Source: Impatiens glandulifera
Lineage: Eukaryota > Streptophyta > Magnoliopsida > Ericales > Balsaminaceae
Assembly: GCF_907164915.1 (NCBI RefSeq)
Contig: NC_061862.1
Location: 79,511,718 to 79,575,717, forward strand
Direction of reading: 5' to 3'
DNA length: 64,000 nt
This document shows, one piece after another, positions 11,048 to 24,518 of this stretch; positions within the stretch are counted from its first letter, which is position 1; every line of letters starts with the position of its first letter. The notes below the pieces were generated by a model. The model was not told where the DNA came from and did no database searches. It worked only from the letters and a program-made list of their open reading frames with translations. The translations under genes were made by a program, and so were the position numbers.

Positions 11048-14000
11048 ATGGAAACTAATACAAGTAGGATGATTAATTTGAATGGTTCTAATTATCATGT
11101 TTGGAAGTAAAAAATGGAAGATCTCATATATGTGAAAGATTATTACTTACTTATTTTTACTACTGATAAACCTGAGAATAAAACTAATGCAGAATGGACT
11201 ATTTTGCATAGATAGGTTTGTTGATATATTTGGCAATGGGTGGAGGATAATGTGCTGAATAATATTATTGGGGAGACACATGCTTGTACTTTATGGAACA
11301 AGCTTGAACAGTTGTATGCTCGGAAGACTGGGAATAATAAATTGTTCTTGATTAAGCAATTGATTAAGTTATAGTACAAAGATGACACTCCTATTACAGA
11401 TCACTTAAATGCATTTCAGGGCATTGTGAATCAGCTTTCAGGAATGGGTATCAAGTTTGATGATGAGATTCAATGTCTATAGCTACTTGGTACATTACGG
11501 GATTCTTGGGAGACTTTTAGGGCATCCTTGTCCAACTCTGCACCGGATGGTATTATTACCATGGAATTGGCTAAGGGCAGTGTTATGAATGAAGAGATGA
11601 GAAGAAAGTCACAGGGTTCCTCTTCACAATCAGATGTCTTGATCTTTGAAAAACGGGGAAGAAGTCAGAGTAGAGGTCCGAGTAACAAAGGAAATCAGCG
11701 TGGTACTAGCAACTCTGGTAAAGGGAAGTATGATAATGTTGAGTGTTACTATTGTGGTAAAAAGGAGCACACAGTAATGTTCTGTAGACAGGCAAAGAAA
11801 GAGAACAAGAAGAAAAACTACAACAACCAAAACAACAATCAAAGGAAAGATGACGATGACAGTGACAAGGTTGAAGTGAATACTATCACTAATGATTTCT
11901 TTGTTTGTTGTGATGATAATTTGGTGAACTTTGCACATGATGAGGCGAGTTGGGTTATTGACAGTGGAGCTTCGTGTCATGTTACATCACGAAGATATTT
12001 TTATTCATCTTACACTCCAGGTGATTTTGAGGATGTTAAGATGGGTAATAGTGGGCTATCAAAGGTTGTTGGCATTGGAGAAGTCTGTTTGAAATTTGAT
12101 ACTTGGATGGAGTTGGTTTTACAAAATGTAAAACATGTCCCGGATATGAGATTAAATTTGATTTCTACAGGTTTACTTGATGATGATGGGTACAACAACT
12201 ACTTTGGTAATGGTTTGTGGAAACTCACTCGTGGTTCTTTGATCGTGGCAAGAGGTAAAAGGTGCTCAAAGTTGTATGTGGTACAACCGAAGATCTCCAA
12301 GAGAATTGTTAATGTTGTGGAGAATGCTGGCATGACTGAGATATGGCATAAGAGACTTGGCCATATGAGTGAAAAAGACATGGCTTTATTGTCAAAAAGG
12401 AAGTGTTATCAGGTGTAAATGATGTCCAGTTGAAGAGGTGTTCTCATTGTCTTCCAGGTAAACAAAACAGAGTTTCCTTCAAGAGGCATCCTCCCTACAG
12501 AAGAGAGAACATACTTGATCTTGTTCATTCCGATATTTGTGGTCCATTGAAGACAAAAACACTTGGTTGTTGCTCATATTTTGTCACATTCATTGATGAC
12601 CACTCTCATAAGGTATGGTTTTATACTTTGAAGTCTAAAGATCAAGTTTTAGATTTGTTAAAGCAGTTTCATGCCTCAGTTGAAAGAGAGACTGGAAAAA
12701 AGCTCAAGTGTATTCGGATAGACAATGGAGGTGAATACGTTGGCCATTTGATGCTTACTGTAGAGAGCATGGTATTCGGCATCAAAAGACTCCTCCAAAG
12801 ACACCACAGTTGAATGGCTTAGCAGAGTAGATGAACATAACATTGGTTGAGAGAGTTAGATGTTTGTTTTCACATTCAGGGTTGCCGCATTCCTTTTGGG
12901 GTGAAGCGTTGAACACGGCAGTACATGTTATTAATCTAACCCCTTGTGTTCCTTTGCAGTTTGATGTTCCTAATATGGTTTGGAGCGACAAAGATGTTTC
13001 TTACAGTCACTTGTGAGTCTTTGGATGCAAGGAATTTGTGCATATTCCCAAAGATAAAAGGTCAAAGCTTGATGTGAAGTCTAAGCTTTGCGCTTTCCTT
13101 AGCTATGGCGATGATGAGTTTGGATACAGGCTTTATGATCCAGTTCAGAAGAAGCTTGTTCGAAGCTGGGATGTTGTGTTTATTGAAGATCGGATTTTGA
13201 AGGATGTTGAGAAGACAAAGACAATTCCTCGACATAGTGATGATCTTATTGATTTGGGTCCAGTTCCTCTACAACATGTTGACACACAGGTTGGAGATGA
13301 TGTTCCTATTGATGACCATGGTGCTAATGATGTTGATTCTCAAGAGCAAGATGTAGATGAAGTTGTTTATCCATAGTTACCAGTTCCAAACATGCCACCA
13401 TGTGTTTCACTCAGACGGTCTACGAGAGATCGTCATCCTTCTGTACATTATTCTGCAAAGGAGTTTGTTCTTCTCACTGATGAGGGGGAGCCTGAGTGTT
13501 ATGTAGAAGCTATATAAGATGAGCACAAGAAAGAATGGGCTGAAGCTATGCAAGATGAGATGGATTCCTTATATAAGAACAATACTTATGAGTTGGTGAA
13601 GTTGCCTAAAGGCAAGAGAGCATTGAAGAACAAGTGGGTTTATAAGGTGAAGACTGATGAGTTCACCTAACAACCCAGATACAAAGCTAAATTGGTGGTC
13701 AAAGGATTCAGCCAGAAAAAAGGTATTGATTTCGATGAGATTTTCTCTCCGGTTGTGAAGATGGGTTCTATTCGGGTGGTTCTCGGTTTAGCGGTCAGTC
13801 TTGATCTTGAGGTTGAGCAGATGGATGTCAAGAATGCTTTCCTTCAAGGTGAATTGGATAAGGAAATCTACATGGAGAAGCCTGAAGGGTTTTAGGTAGA
13901 AGGTAAAGAAGACTATGTGTGTAGACTTCAAAAAAGTCTATAAGGGCTAAAGCAGGCACCGAGACAGTGGTATAAGAAGTTTGAGTCTATTATGGAGGAG

Positions 14001-15053
14001 CAAGGCTACCGAAAGATTACTTCAGATCATTGTGTTTTCTTTTAGAGGTTTGGTGATGATGATTTCATCATTTTATTGCTTTATGTTGATGACATGCTTA
14101 TCGTTGGCAAGAATGCAGAAAGAATTGATAAGTTGAAACATCAGTTGAGCAAGTCTTTTGCAATGAAAGACATGGGGCCAGTGAAATAGATTCTTGGGGT
14201 ACGGATCACTCGAGATAGAGCTGCCAAGAAGTTGCACATGTCACAAGAGTGATACATTGAGAAAGTGCTTTGTAGGTTCAACATGGACAAAGCTAAAGTG
14301 GTTAGTTCTCCTCTTACTACCAACTTTAAGCTAACAGGTAAAGATTGTCCTACTTCAAAGGAGGACATTGAAGATATGGATAAGGTTCCATATGCCTCAA
14401 CGGTTGGTAGCTTGATGTATGTTATGGTGTGTACAAGGCCAGATTTAGCTCATGCAGTTGGTGTTGTTAGTTGGTTTCTGTCAAATCCTGGTAGGAAGCA
14501 TTGGGAAGTAGTTAAATTGATTCTCAGATATCTGTGTGGTACTTTTGAATTGGGTCTCACATTTGGAAATGTAAAGCCGGTGCTTATGGGATACACAGAT
14601 ACTGATATGGCTGGAAATAATGATAACATGAAATCCACTTCTGGATATTTAATGACATTTGCAGGGGGAGCTGTTTCATGAAAATCAAGATTGCAAAAGT
14701 GTATGACCTTATCGACAATAGAGGCTGAGTATATGGCAGCAACAGAAGCTTGCAAACAACTATTGTGGTTGAAAAGATTTCCGCAGGAGCTTGGCTTCAA
14801 GCAACAGCGCTACGTGGTTCTTTGTGATAATCAAAGTGCAATAAACATTGCTAAGAATTCCATGTTTCATAAGAGAACGAAACATATTGATGTGCGATAT
14901 CACTTGATTAGAGAATTTCTTAAAGATGGGTTGTTTGAACTTGATAAAGTTCACACTAATGATAATGGTTCTGATATGTTGACAAAGGCATTGGCAAGGG
15001 AAAAGTTGAAGGTGTGTTGTTCGATCGTCGGGATAGAGAACTCTTCCTCATAG
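11048..15053 (+). pseudogene. gag-pol polyprotein of element B, heavily broken
   Basis: Starts at METNTSRM (11048) and ends near IENSSS (15053). In order there is a gag region; a CCHC knuckle (CYYCGKKEHTVMFC, about 11748-11790); aspartic protease DSGAS (11960-11974); the HHCC and catalytic parts of integrase (HSDICGP, RIDNGGEY) at about 12340-12900; RT at about 13500-14450 with YVDD near 14085; and RNase H at 14690-15050. The frame shifts near 12395 and again near 12750. Premature stops are scattered through gag, RT and RNase H (for example 13374, 13515, 14187, 14249). Many replace Gln, Trp or Arg codons in a way that needs a single C-to-T or G-to-A change, as expected from deamination of methylated cytosine. 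No function should remain. Confidence 0.92.
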
Positions 15054-15056
15054 TCA

Positions 15057-15072
15057 GGAAAAGTGGGAGATT
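15057..15072 (+). other. polypurine tract of element B
   Basis: GGAAAAGTGGGAGA just before the 3' LTR is the expected plus-strand priming site. Confidence 0.8.
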
Positions 15073-15800
15073 TGTTGGGTTTTTTGTTTTCCTTAATCAA
15101 TGAGGAAAAACCCAGCAAATAGGCCCATTTTGGGCCCCCACTTAATTCACTTATTTGGGAGCAATATAAAAAGGGGAGAAAGTTTCTTTTGTAAGATATA
15201 AGAGAAAGAGAAAGAGAGGGAAAAATCAAGAAAGAAAAGAGGGAAAAACTTCAAGTTTCAGTAGTCTCAGTGTTTTGATGATCGTCGGATATTTCACCGT
15301 TTGATCGTCCTAATTTTTGGACAGCAGCTTCACAACTTCTGGTCCAACATTCTGGACGGTGGAGATCGGATTCTGAGGTCTAGAGGTCGTGGTTTTGTTT
15401 TCCAGAATAGTAGCAGTTATTTTGGTGATATTCTTCCTTTCTTGTTCTTTGATTGTTTCTATATCCTTGATGTGCATGTTTCCAAGGGTATTATGAATTT
15501 GTATGCCTCTAGTATTGTCTAAAGAAGACTTTTGTATTTCTCTCTTACTGGTGATAGTGGATTTTAAGCGGCACTAGGTGTCCCGTGGTTTTTACCCATT
15601 GAGGGGTTTTCCACGCTAAAATTATGTGTTGTTTGTGTGTGCTTGTTTGGTGTGTTACTCATTGTTTTAGGGCTGTGTTGATTGCATTTTGCGTACCTAT
15701 TTGTTAGCCTCCTAACAGGTTTAAACAGTTTGGGAAAGTGTTGCCAAACAAAGGATAAATTATGTATTTTGTTGTTTACCGTTGTGGTGCATTTCCATCA
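15073..15800 (+). repeat. 3' LTR of element B
   Basis: Repeats 10272-10997 end to end with a few percent of differences. TATA box at about 15165-15172. Confidence 0.93.
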
Positions 15801-16045
15801 TATTAATAGATAGTTTTTAGTTGGGTAGTAGTCTCACGTGAGTAGTCTCATGGAGAATACTTTCTTGAGAATAGTGATAATAATCACGCTATATCTTTTA
15901 GGAGATGGAATTCACCATTGGAGATTGGTCATAACAATGAATTCCACAAATGCTTATCATAAGATAAGACTTACTATGGAGAAGGGTGATAAATATCACT
16001 CTAAGGGGATAGGTTATGACAATGACCTATGTTGACGCCTCCTAT

Positions 16046-16150
16046 AATAGGACTTTTACGAATCCTAACAATGACTTATTGTGCCTATCAACAAATAGGA
16101 CTCTTACGAATCATAACAATGACCTATTGTGCCTATCAACAGATAGGACT
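16046..16150. repeat. 48-bp tandem repeat in the gypsy 3' region
   Basis: Units start with AATAGGACTCTTACGAATC at 16046 and 16094, with a partial third at about 16142. Each contains the word ATTGTGCCTATCAACA. Confidence 0.8.
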
Positions 16151-16886
16151 TTAGAAAGGTCTTATACAAAGTGACATTCATAGCTGGTTTAAAAATCATA
16201 GATGGAGATTGTTTATGAGAGGACCTTCTCTTATTAACAACTTATATCTTTTGGTTTTGACAAAATGTCCTTCGCAACTGGGTGGAACATCGACCAATTA
16301 CGTTGAGGGGTGCTTGGGCCTTTGTGACAAAATGTCATTCACAGCTAGATTAAAATCGTCGACTCTCATGGGACTTTTATCATTTAGTTAGTATTTTGAC
16401 ATAACCTTTTTTACCTTTTGTTTTACGAAGTGACCTTCACAACTAGGTGAAACATCGACCATTATTTTGTCATTTATGTGGCATGGACTGTTCCTAATTC
16501 TGTTTTAAATAATTTTTGTAAAATAAAAAAAACATGTATCCCATCCACGAATCATGGAGCCTTGGATTCGAAATATGTTCGGGACTAAGATACGAGTATT
16601 TCTACAATTAGGAGAGATTATCTCACTTAAAGAGTCCGAGTTCCTTTTTTTCTCCTATGTTAAGATATAAATGATAAATTCAATTTTGTGTAGATGATTA
16701 TCCAAATCCTTAACTCGCTAGGAAGGTAACCCAGACATGGGGGTCTCGTTCAGCTATATTTTTAGTTGTTTTTGTCGTGGACCACAATTCTTTGAAAGTT
16801 TGATTATTCCTGGTATAGTTGCAGAGAGAGATTCAAGTTTCTGGGTTCAATAATTTTTTCTCTTCTTTTTTTTCTTTTGTTTGGAC

Positions 16887-17145
16887 TTCCGAGGTGTATC
16901 AAGAGGAATCGATATGTTTTGTTTTTGTGATAGTCATCGGGACAGCCGCCCAAGTGAGCATAAACGGTGATTTCAACACCTAACCTACACGGGAGCATTA
17001 TATATATATTTTGGTTCCCAGGGTATATTTGGGAGAATCAATACGTTTTTCTCTTATAATAGTTATCGGGATAGCCGACCGAGTGAATATAATCGGTGAT
17101 TTCAACACTTCAACCAACACGGTAGCATTTATTATATAGTTACAT
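16887..17145. repeat. tandem duplication of about 128 bp
   Basis: Two diverged copies (from 16887 and from 17015) share the words AGTCATCGGGACAGCCG / AGTTATCGGGATAGCCG and GGTGATTTCAACAC, followed by CACGG(T/G)AGCAT. It lies in the same downstream region of the gypsy relic as the 48-bp repeat. A looser repeat of the type GACCTTCACAACTAGGTG plus ACATCGACCA occurs at 16.26-16.47 kb. Confidence 0.75.
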
Positions 17146-17539
17146 ATAGAGATATTTTTTAAGCCTTAAGTCTAATTCTCCCTGTTCTTTTTGTACAAAA
17201 GGGGAATGATGCATCCTTTCTTAAATTGCGACTTTGGCCTAACTTTTGGGTTTATTCTAGTTCTTTTTTCAAAAGCCTTCCATAGATGGTGAATTTTCTG
17301 GATAATCGCGTAGCACAAAAATGAGCCTTATTAAGGATATCCATCGATTAAAGTTGTCTGGAAACTCGGGATCATGTTCGGGAGATTAGTCACTATTTGA
17401 TTAACAAAGCAGCTCTTGGCTTTTGCCCATACTTATTTCTTAAAATCCTTATCATCGGTTACTAGAAAGAATCAATGTTTTTATTGTCTTACGACTTTAT
17501 GTAAAACAGAACTAGGAATAGCTATTCATTTATTCTAGT

Positions 17540-20500
17540 TAAACCCGTTTTAATCCTGGTAATGCTGGATTGTGAGCCGTCATTTGCATAGGCTGATATA
17601 ACACATAATATCGTTTCAGTCCGTCTAGGTTTCTTGGAGTAATAAACTCTTCTCCTTCAACTTTAGATAAGCTAATTGCACCTCTATAGATGATTTTCTT
17701 AATTAGGAAGGGTCCTTCCCATCGTTTCCAGAACTTGCCCCTAAGGTCTAATAGTTCTCGGGTTCGTTTAAGCTCGAAGTCACCTTCTTTTAGGTTGTTG
17801 GCTTGATATTTCTATTAAAGGTATCAGCCATTCATATCTGGTAAACCTGGGTTTTTCATAATACATCCAACTTGTGGTCTTCCATTAACGTCAACTAGTC
17901 ATATCGAGATTTTACCTAGTCTTCTTCAATGCCTTTGGATTTTAAAAGGACTCTCAATGTAAGGATTTCAATCTCAGTAGCTTGTACAGAATCCATATCG
18001 TATACAAGATAGTAGGGAGTCTCGTATGTTGAAGCCCGATAAGTTGTACGATATCCCCATAAGGCAAATGACAATTTTTCATGTCAATCCTTATATGTGC
18101 TTGTCATCTTATTGATGATCCTAATCACAATTTTGTTATCCGCTTCGACCGCGCCGTTAGTTTGGGGTCGATAATGTACTGATTTGTGATGCTCAATTTT
18201 GAATTTTTTAAGAAATGATAAAACATTTCCCTGAAAGTGTTTCCCATTATATGAAATAATGGCATGATGTACTCTGTATCTAGTAATGATGTTGATGCGG
18301 ATGAACTTTGCCACTTGAGTAGATTTCAAAAGTCGATTGATGAACTTTGTCTCGACCCATTTAGAGAAATAGTCGATGGCTACGAGTATGAACTCATGTC
18401 CATTTGACGCATGGGGATAAATTTTCCCAATGACATCCATGTCCCAAGTAGAAAAGGGCCATGGTGATGTCATATTGTAAAGAAAATATGCGGAGGAATG
18501 TTTTAGATCAGCATAGATCTGATATTGGTGACAGCATTTTACATAGCTGACACATTCCTATTCTATATTTTGCCAATAATACCTAAGACAAAGTATTTTC
18601 TTGGCAAGGGCTAATCCATTAATATGTAGACCACATACTCCTACGTATACTTCCTCTTTGATCCATCGTGCTCCGAGACCATCGACGTAGAGCATGTTTT
18701 GACCATCAAAAGATCATTTGTATAGCTTGTTAGCTATCCAAACATAATTAGTAGAATATTTGTGTAAGGCTCTTCGTTCCTTAGATCGTAAATGGGATAG
18801 ATATTCTCCATACTCAATGTATTTTTGAAGAATGTCGAACCATAGTTTAGTGGGCACTTGAATGGAGGTTACCACTCTAACTTCGAAAGTGGGCTTCTGT
18901 TTTGTCGGATTTTCAGAACTTTGACCTTATTTCTAATAGGGATTTGGGTCATTGTTGTTAGCGTAGCCAAAGCATCGAAAAAGCGATTTTAGCGTCTTGT
19001 CGTGTGCATAAAAGACACGTGATCGAACTTGTCGATAAACCGGAGTAGGCAAGTGTGATAGGGTTTAAGATTATCCCCTCGTACTTGCCATGTTCCGTTA
19101 ACCTGGGATATAACCAGGTTAGAGTCGCCAACTACATCTAGTTTTGTAGCTCCTTATTCAAATTCAATTTTGAGACGTGAAAGACATGCTTCATACTCAG
19201 CCTCATTATTGGTTAAAAAAAATTCTAACTTAATAGAGATGGGATTATAAGTTTCTTTAGGATCTATCAAGAGAATTCCAATTCCATAGTCATGTTTTGA
19301 TGAAGTTCTATCAAACATTAACTTCCACGTGTCTGAAGTGATAGAAATTATTGTGTCATCTAGAAAGTCGAGTTCATAGGAAGGCTCGATCATGATGGGT
19401 TGATTGACCAGGAAGTCTACAACAATACTTCCTTTAACATATTTCTAAACTGTATATGTTATATCGTATTTAGAAATCATTATCATCCATTTAGCGAGTC
19501 TGGGAGATAGAAGTGTTCGCTGAAATAAATAATGGATTAGATCAAACCTAAATACTAGCTTGATAGGTGGGCTTGCATATAATGTCTCAATCTTTTGGTG
19601 ACACATGCAATTGCCCAACACACTTTTGTGGGTATCGAATAGTTTAATTCGCATTCAGTCATTCTCCTATTGAGATAGTAAATGACGATCTCGAGTTTAT
19701 TCTCGTTTTCTTGAGCCAACAGACTACCCATAATCGAGTTTGTCACTATGAGGTAGATAATTAAAGGAATACCGAGTCTTGGTGGCATAAGGACTAGTGG
19801 TAATTTCATATAGTTTTTGATCTTGTCAAACGCCTGTTGACAAGTTTCATCCCACTGAAATTTCTAATCCTTTTTCAATAACTTTAAAAAAGGATCACAA
19901 GTGAGGGTCAATTTACTAATGAACCGATTAATAAAGCGGATTTTGTCAGAAAGCCTTGGACTTCTCTTTCATTTCGAGGTGTAGGCATAGCCGTAATTGA
20001 CTCGATTTTGGATGGGTCGATTTATATTCCTCGTTGGGTAATAATAAAACATAGCATCTTACTAGAGGTGACTCCGAACGCACACTTCTTGGAGTTTAAT
20101 CGAAGTTGGTATTTCTTAATTCTTTGTTAGAATTTGTCTAAGTTGGGAATGTGACCTTAACGATCTTTAGATTTTACAATCATGTCATCAATGTAGACTT
20201 CCACTTCCTTGTGGATCATGTCATGCAAGATCATAGTGGATACTCTTTGATAAGTAGCTCCGGAATTTTTGAGGCCAAAGGGCATGACCCTGAAACAGAA
20301 TGTGCATACTTTTGTGATAAAGGTAGTCTTTTATTTGACTTCTTCAGCGATTAGGATTAGATTATACCCTGAAAATCCATCCATGAAGACAACATCTGAT
20401 TGCTAGCGGCATGATCAACCAAAATATCGATATGAGGTAGAGGAAAACTATCCCTAGGGCTGGCTTTGTTCAGATCGCGGTAGTCCACACACATGTACAT

Positions 20501-22090
20501 TCTTACATCTTTCTTTAAGACATAAACCACATTGGCTATCCATGTGGGGTAGTCCACAGCTTCGAGGAATCTTACTTCCAACTGTTTTTGAACTTCTTCT
20601 TTAATCTTGGAAACAACCTTAGTTTTCATACGTCTTAACTTTTGTTTGACGGGTTTAGCCTCTAGATAGAGGAGAAAATGATGTCGAACAATAGCAAGAT
20701 CTACACCGGGCATATCCTTGTAAGACTAGGCGAACACATCTTTATTGGGTCTTAACAACTCTATTATTTCATGGCATTCGTCATTGCTCAAGCTTTGTCC
20801 AATTAATACAATTTGAGGATCATCGGTTGTATTGAGGTTTATTTCAATTGTTGTTTGAGCTGCGGAAATGATTTCATCCTCCTGTTTCAAAAAGTTTTTC
20901 ATTTAGAAATTAATATTAGACTGAAAAGTAACATCATCATCTAACAGATATTTGAAAAACTGTACTTTGGCATTTTATTAGAGACTTTATTACAAAGAGA
21001 AGAGGATATCCCCTCAGGATTGTCGCTACAAACTTTTTTATTTATTAAAACATTAGACACTTTTTCACGGTCCAAAAGGAGAGTGTCTTCATCATCAACT
21101 CTCAGGTTGATTACATGAACTTTATCAACTGTTGGTAGGTTTGCTGAGTCTATCTCACAAGAACTTTCATTATCCGAGCCTTCTTCCTTCCTAGAGGGAT
21201 TGTCTCTAACCAGCTTTTCCAAGATTTTGTGCCAATAAGAAGTCATTTTTCTAATCATGTTAATAGATGAATTAGGATTAAAGAAAAATCTAAAAAGATT
21301 TCAAAACCTGGAGAGCAGGTTTGCAAAACTTGATTGAAGAATGGCTCGGGAAAATCAAAGCATAGTGTGGTTTTCCCTTCTCACACAAACTGTCCATTTA
21401 AGGTTAGAGAAATATGTATGTATTGCTTAGATATTTTACCTTTCCTAGAACCCTCGTATCATGTTGGAGTATATCCGATACCGAAGTTATCTAAGTCAAA
21501 ATAAGACAAAGGAAAAGAAGGCATGCCAGTAGCATTTAGTCCTAGACCCATTCTTGGAAAATATCTCATTTTCAACATGAGACACATGGACATGTCACTG
21601 TATGATGCAAAGTCAGGAATATGAGATGAATCCTGGCCCTACCTAAATATAGGACATATATCAAATGCACTTAATTCAATCTCTGGGTTACTAGAATGGG
21701 TTGAACCGACGATGGCCATGACGTACTTCTCACCTTCTATGGTGATAAGTTTTCCGTTAGTTATGATCGTATTTTTTGATGCAGTGTAAAGGCTAGAGCC
21801 ATAGCCTGATGCAACCAAGGTCTTCCAAAGATTATATTATATGATGCATGGTCGCATATTGATCACGAAGAACTATACCTCAAACAGTGTATCGACTACG
21901 TAAATCATTGTTCGGAAGCTACCCATAATTTCATGACGAGAATTATCAAAACCTTAGACACACAAATATGAGGGAAGAACTTTATTAGTAGAAATGAAGA
22001 TTTCTTGGAGAGTCCTTCCATGGACATATGTTCAGTGCTGAACCATTATCGATTAGAGTAATGGGAAGACTTTTTTGGTTTTGTCTGGAG
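17540..22090 (-). pseudogene. pol of the Tat-like gypsy relic
   Basis: Reading down the minus strand: protease-type text with DNGSALNICP (about 22.06 kb) and a later TITNGKLITIEGEKY-like block; a linker; RT from about 20713 (MPGVDLAIVRHHF, PVKQKLRR, DYRDLNKASPRDSFPLPHID); RNase H at 19809-19445 (AIACVTKRLRHYMQA); a second RNase H at 19393-19154 (MFDRTSSKHDYGIGILL, NNEAEYEACL); and integrase with a degenerate zinc finger near 18.55 kb and core at 18473-18084 (WDMDVIGKI, FSKWVE, PQTNGAVEADNK). The C-terminal block ends near 17.54 kb (RGKFWKRWEGPFLI, NLDGLKRYY). Stops and shifts separate all pieces. The family call is fairly secure; exact borders are not. Confidence 0.78.
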
Positions 22091-22123
22091 TAGGTAATTA
22101 TTCTTAATTTTTTTCTCCAACTT

Positions 22124-22250
22124 ATAAATGTCTAAATAAATTCATAATTTTTATACTTAATAATCCCTTTAATTAAATTTTAATCTTTATATTATAACAA
22201 ATATATAATTATTGAATAATATATACCTAAATACTGAAATTAATTCCAGA
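22124..22250. repeat. dispersed repeat, copy 2
   Basis: Same orientation as 7390-7521. Shared text runs from ATGTCTAAATAA through AATTTTTATACTT and AATCTTTATAT to GAAATTAATTCCA. It begins just after coding sense of the gypsy relic ends. Confidence 0.5.
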
Positions 22251-23883
22251 TAACTTATGCATTAGTTTTTATATTTAAAGACATTTTAAAAATATGTTAG
22301 AAAAAATAATAAAACAATATACATCTCTATATTATTTTTAAAAAGTGAAGAAAAAAAATATATATATATAGAGTTTCCCAACATGGATATTGTAAAACAT
22401 ATATGTAATGTTTGAGAGTTCAAGTTTTTATAACTATTTATAAAAAAAATAAAATAGATGTATGGTTAGATATTGTAATGTAATGTATGAAATTAATTTA
22501 AATTTAAAATAATTAAATTATTAATTAAGTGTTTATTTCATGTTCAACCATCTACACTTATTTGCCTATAAAAATAATACATTTATATCCGCTCTAAGAT
22601 TGTATATTTATGGGCCATGTAACTTTATTTCTTATAATTTTTCTAATATATTTTAAAATAATATAAATATATATATATATAATAAATTTAGCTTATTTGG
22701 TTTATTATTCTTATTATTAGTATAGTGAATATAAGTCTAATGTTGAAATTTTAACAAAAAAAAATATATTTTAATTTTTTATTTCAAATTCTCTAAAATG
22801 TGACCTTATATAAATAAATAAATAAATAAATAAGGTGCATTACCATTTGTGTGACATGAAAGATGTCAAATTCAATAACGGTATTTTTTTCTTAAAACCA
22901 TCTCCAACCCACAAATTTATTTTCAAACCCAAAATGCAGTAAGTAACATCAAACTTAAAAAAAAATATTCTTAAAATATTATTTTCTTACACTAACTTTT
23001 TAACCTTATTAATATTATTTATATATTTATTAAGATTACATATTTAATTCTAATCTTTTTTCATTCATTTAATAAAATTATTATAAAACTAATTATATAT
23101 TAATAATCCATACACAACAAAATAATTCAATATTACATTTAAATAAACAAACATTATTAATAAAAATATATATATATATATGTTTATTCGTAACGTAAAA
23201 ATATAAAATAAATTATATAAAATTTCAAGTATAATATAATTTAATTATACATTTAAAGCATATTATAACTTTTTATCTTATAAAATAAAAAAGTTGAAAG
23301 ATCCATTTGCATTACAAATATCTAAAGTTTATAAAATAAATAAATTAAAGATCATTTTGAAAAATGGTCAAAATAGGGAAGGAATAGTGTCAACGCATTT
23401 TAAGTTGCATAATAGGATTCGTGCCGTTGAAAATGCTCTAACAATGTTTTCAGTGTCATTATTATGGCGTTCCCCTTCACTAGTCACCTTGTATACTATC
23501 ACCTTGATACAATTAGCCAACGATAGTAAATTAATACAATTTCAAGTCTCAACCGGCATAAAATTGTCAAAGCCTGGAACAATCTTATTTAAATTTAAAT
23601 CTTTTGTGACTACAAAACCTAGAAAACTTTAATGCAATTCCAATTATTTGAGACAATCAAAGCCAAGACTCTCTCATTGTCGATTTCAACTTTTCCAGGA
23701 TTACCAAAGTCTGTCTCACTCTAGTTCCAACTTTCTCTAGGCTGCAAAAGCCCGAGCCTTCCTCTCTTCTTACTAGTCTTTTTTGGGATTGTCAAAATCA
23801 AAACACCCTTACCTCCAACAAATTTTGGACTATCAAAAACCCGAACTCCTTCACTCTCCATGCTGCACAAGTTTGGGTATTCA

Positions 23884-23919
<36 letters not shown>

Positions 23920-24171
23920 ACTATTGAAATATAAAATTGAAGATTTGATATAAAAAAATATAAAAAAAAAATTTCTCCTCTTTTATTTTTTTCTAGAATG
24001 CCGTGATATCACGTCATTTTTTCTCACACTCTTCCCAATTTCCATTCCTCTATCGCCACTCTATATATTCTATTTTCTTTCATAAATAATTAATATAAAT
24101 ATAATTTTATTTTATTATAAGTTTTTATTACTTTTAAATAATTTATTTTATATTTTATATTTTATCATAAT

Positions 24172-24213
<42 letters not shown>

Positions 24214-24305
24214 TTTCTATTCAATTTCTTTTTTTCTAATTAATAATATAGAAATATATATTATCTAATAAATAAATTTTATAATTATAAATAAAATATT
24301 AAATA

Positions 24306-24345
<40 letters not shown>

Positions 24346-24349
24346 ACAC

Positions 24350-24457
24350 ATTATAATTATAAACAAATTTTTTATAAATCAATTAACACACTATCTTATA
24401 AGATAAATTAATTTCTCATTCCTAATTAATATTTTTTTATTTTCTCTATTTTCATAG

Positions 24458-24518
<61 letters not shown>

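Larger units (their letters stand above)
10272..15800 (+). mobile_element. complete but inactive Ty1/copia element B (Tnt1/Tork-like)
   Basis: Two LTRs (726 and 728 bp) flank one decayed gag-pol frame, and both ends are bordered by the same 5 bases, TATTA (10267-10271 and 15801-15805). A primer site and a polypurine tract sit at the expected places. The domain order protease, integrase, RT, RNase H is that of copia. The wording of RT and RNase H (YVDDMLI, AEYMAATEA) is Tnt1/Tork-like. More than a dozen stops and at least two frameshifts make it incapable of coding. Confidence 0.95.
15801..22090 (-). mobile_element. decayed Ty3/gypsy element, Tat lineage
   Basis: Minus-strand pol fragments in the order protease, RT, RNase H, second (plant-type) RNase H, integrase run from 22.09 to 17.54 kb. 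Two RNase H domains followed by integrase is the signature of the Tat/Ogre group. The stretch below 17.5 kb, downstream of pol on this strand, holds tandem repeats, as in Tat 3' untranslated regions. Gag and both LTRs are not recognised. Coding sense stops abruptly near 22.09 kb, so the 5' part is lost. Element B sits at the other end, flanked by TATTA. Confidence 0.7.

Noticed and set aside
16045..16150. CRISPR-like spaced repeats
   Set aside because: The repeats are contiguous 48-bp tandem units without unique spacers, in plant nuclear DNA.
23294..23632. Open frame of 112 codons in AT-rich DNA
   Set aside because: No domain, biased composition and no promoter context; probably chance.
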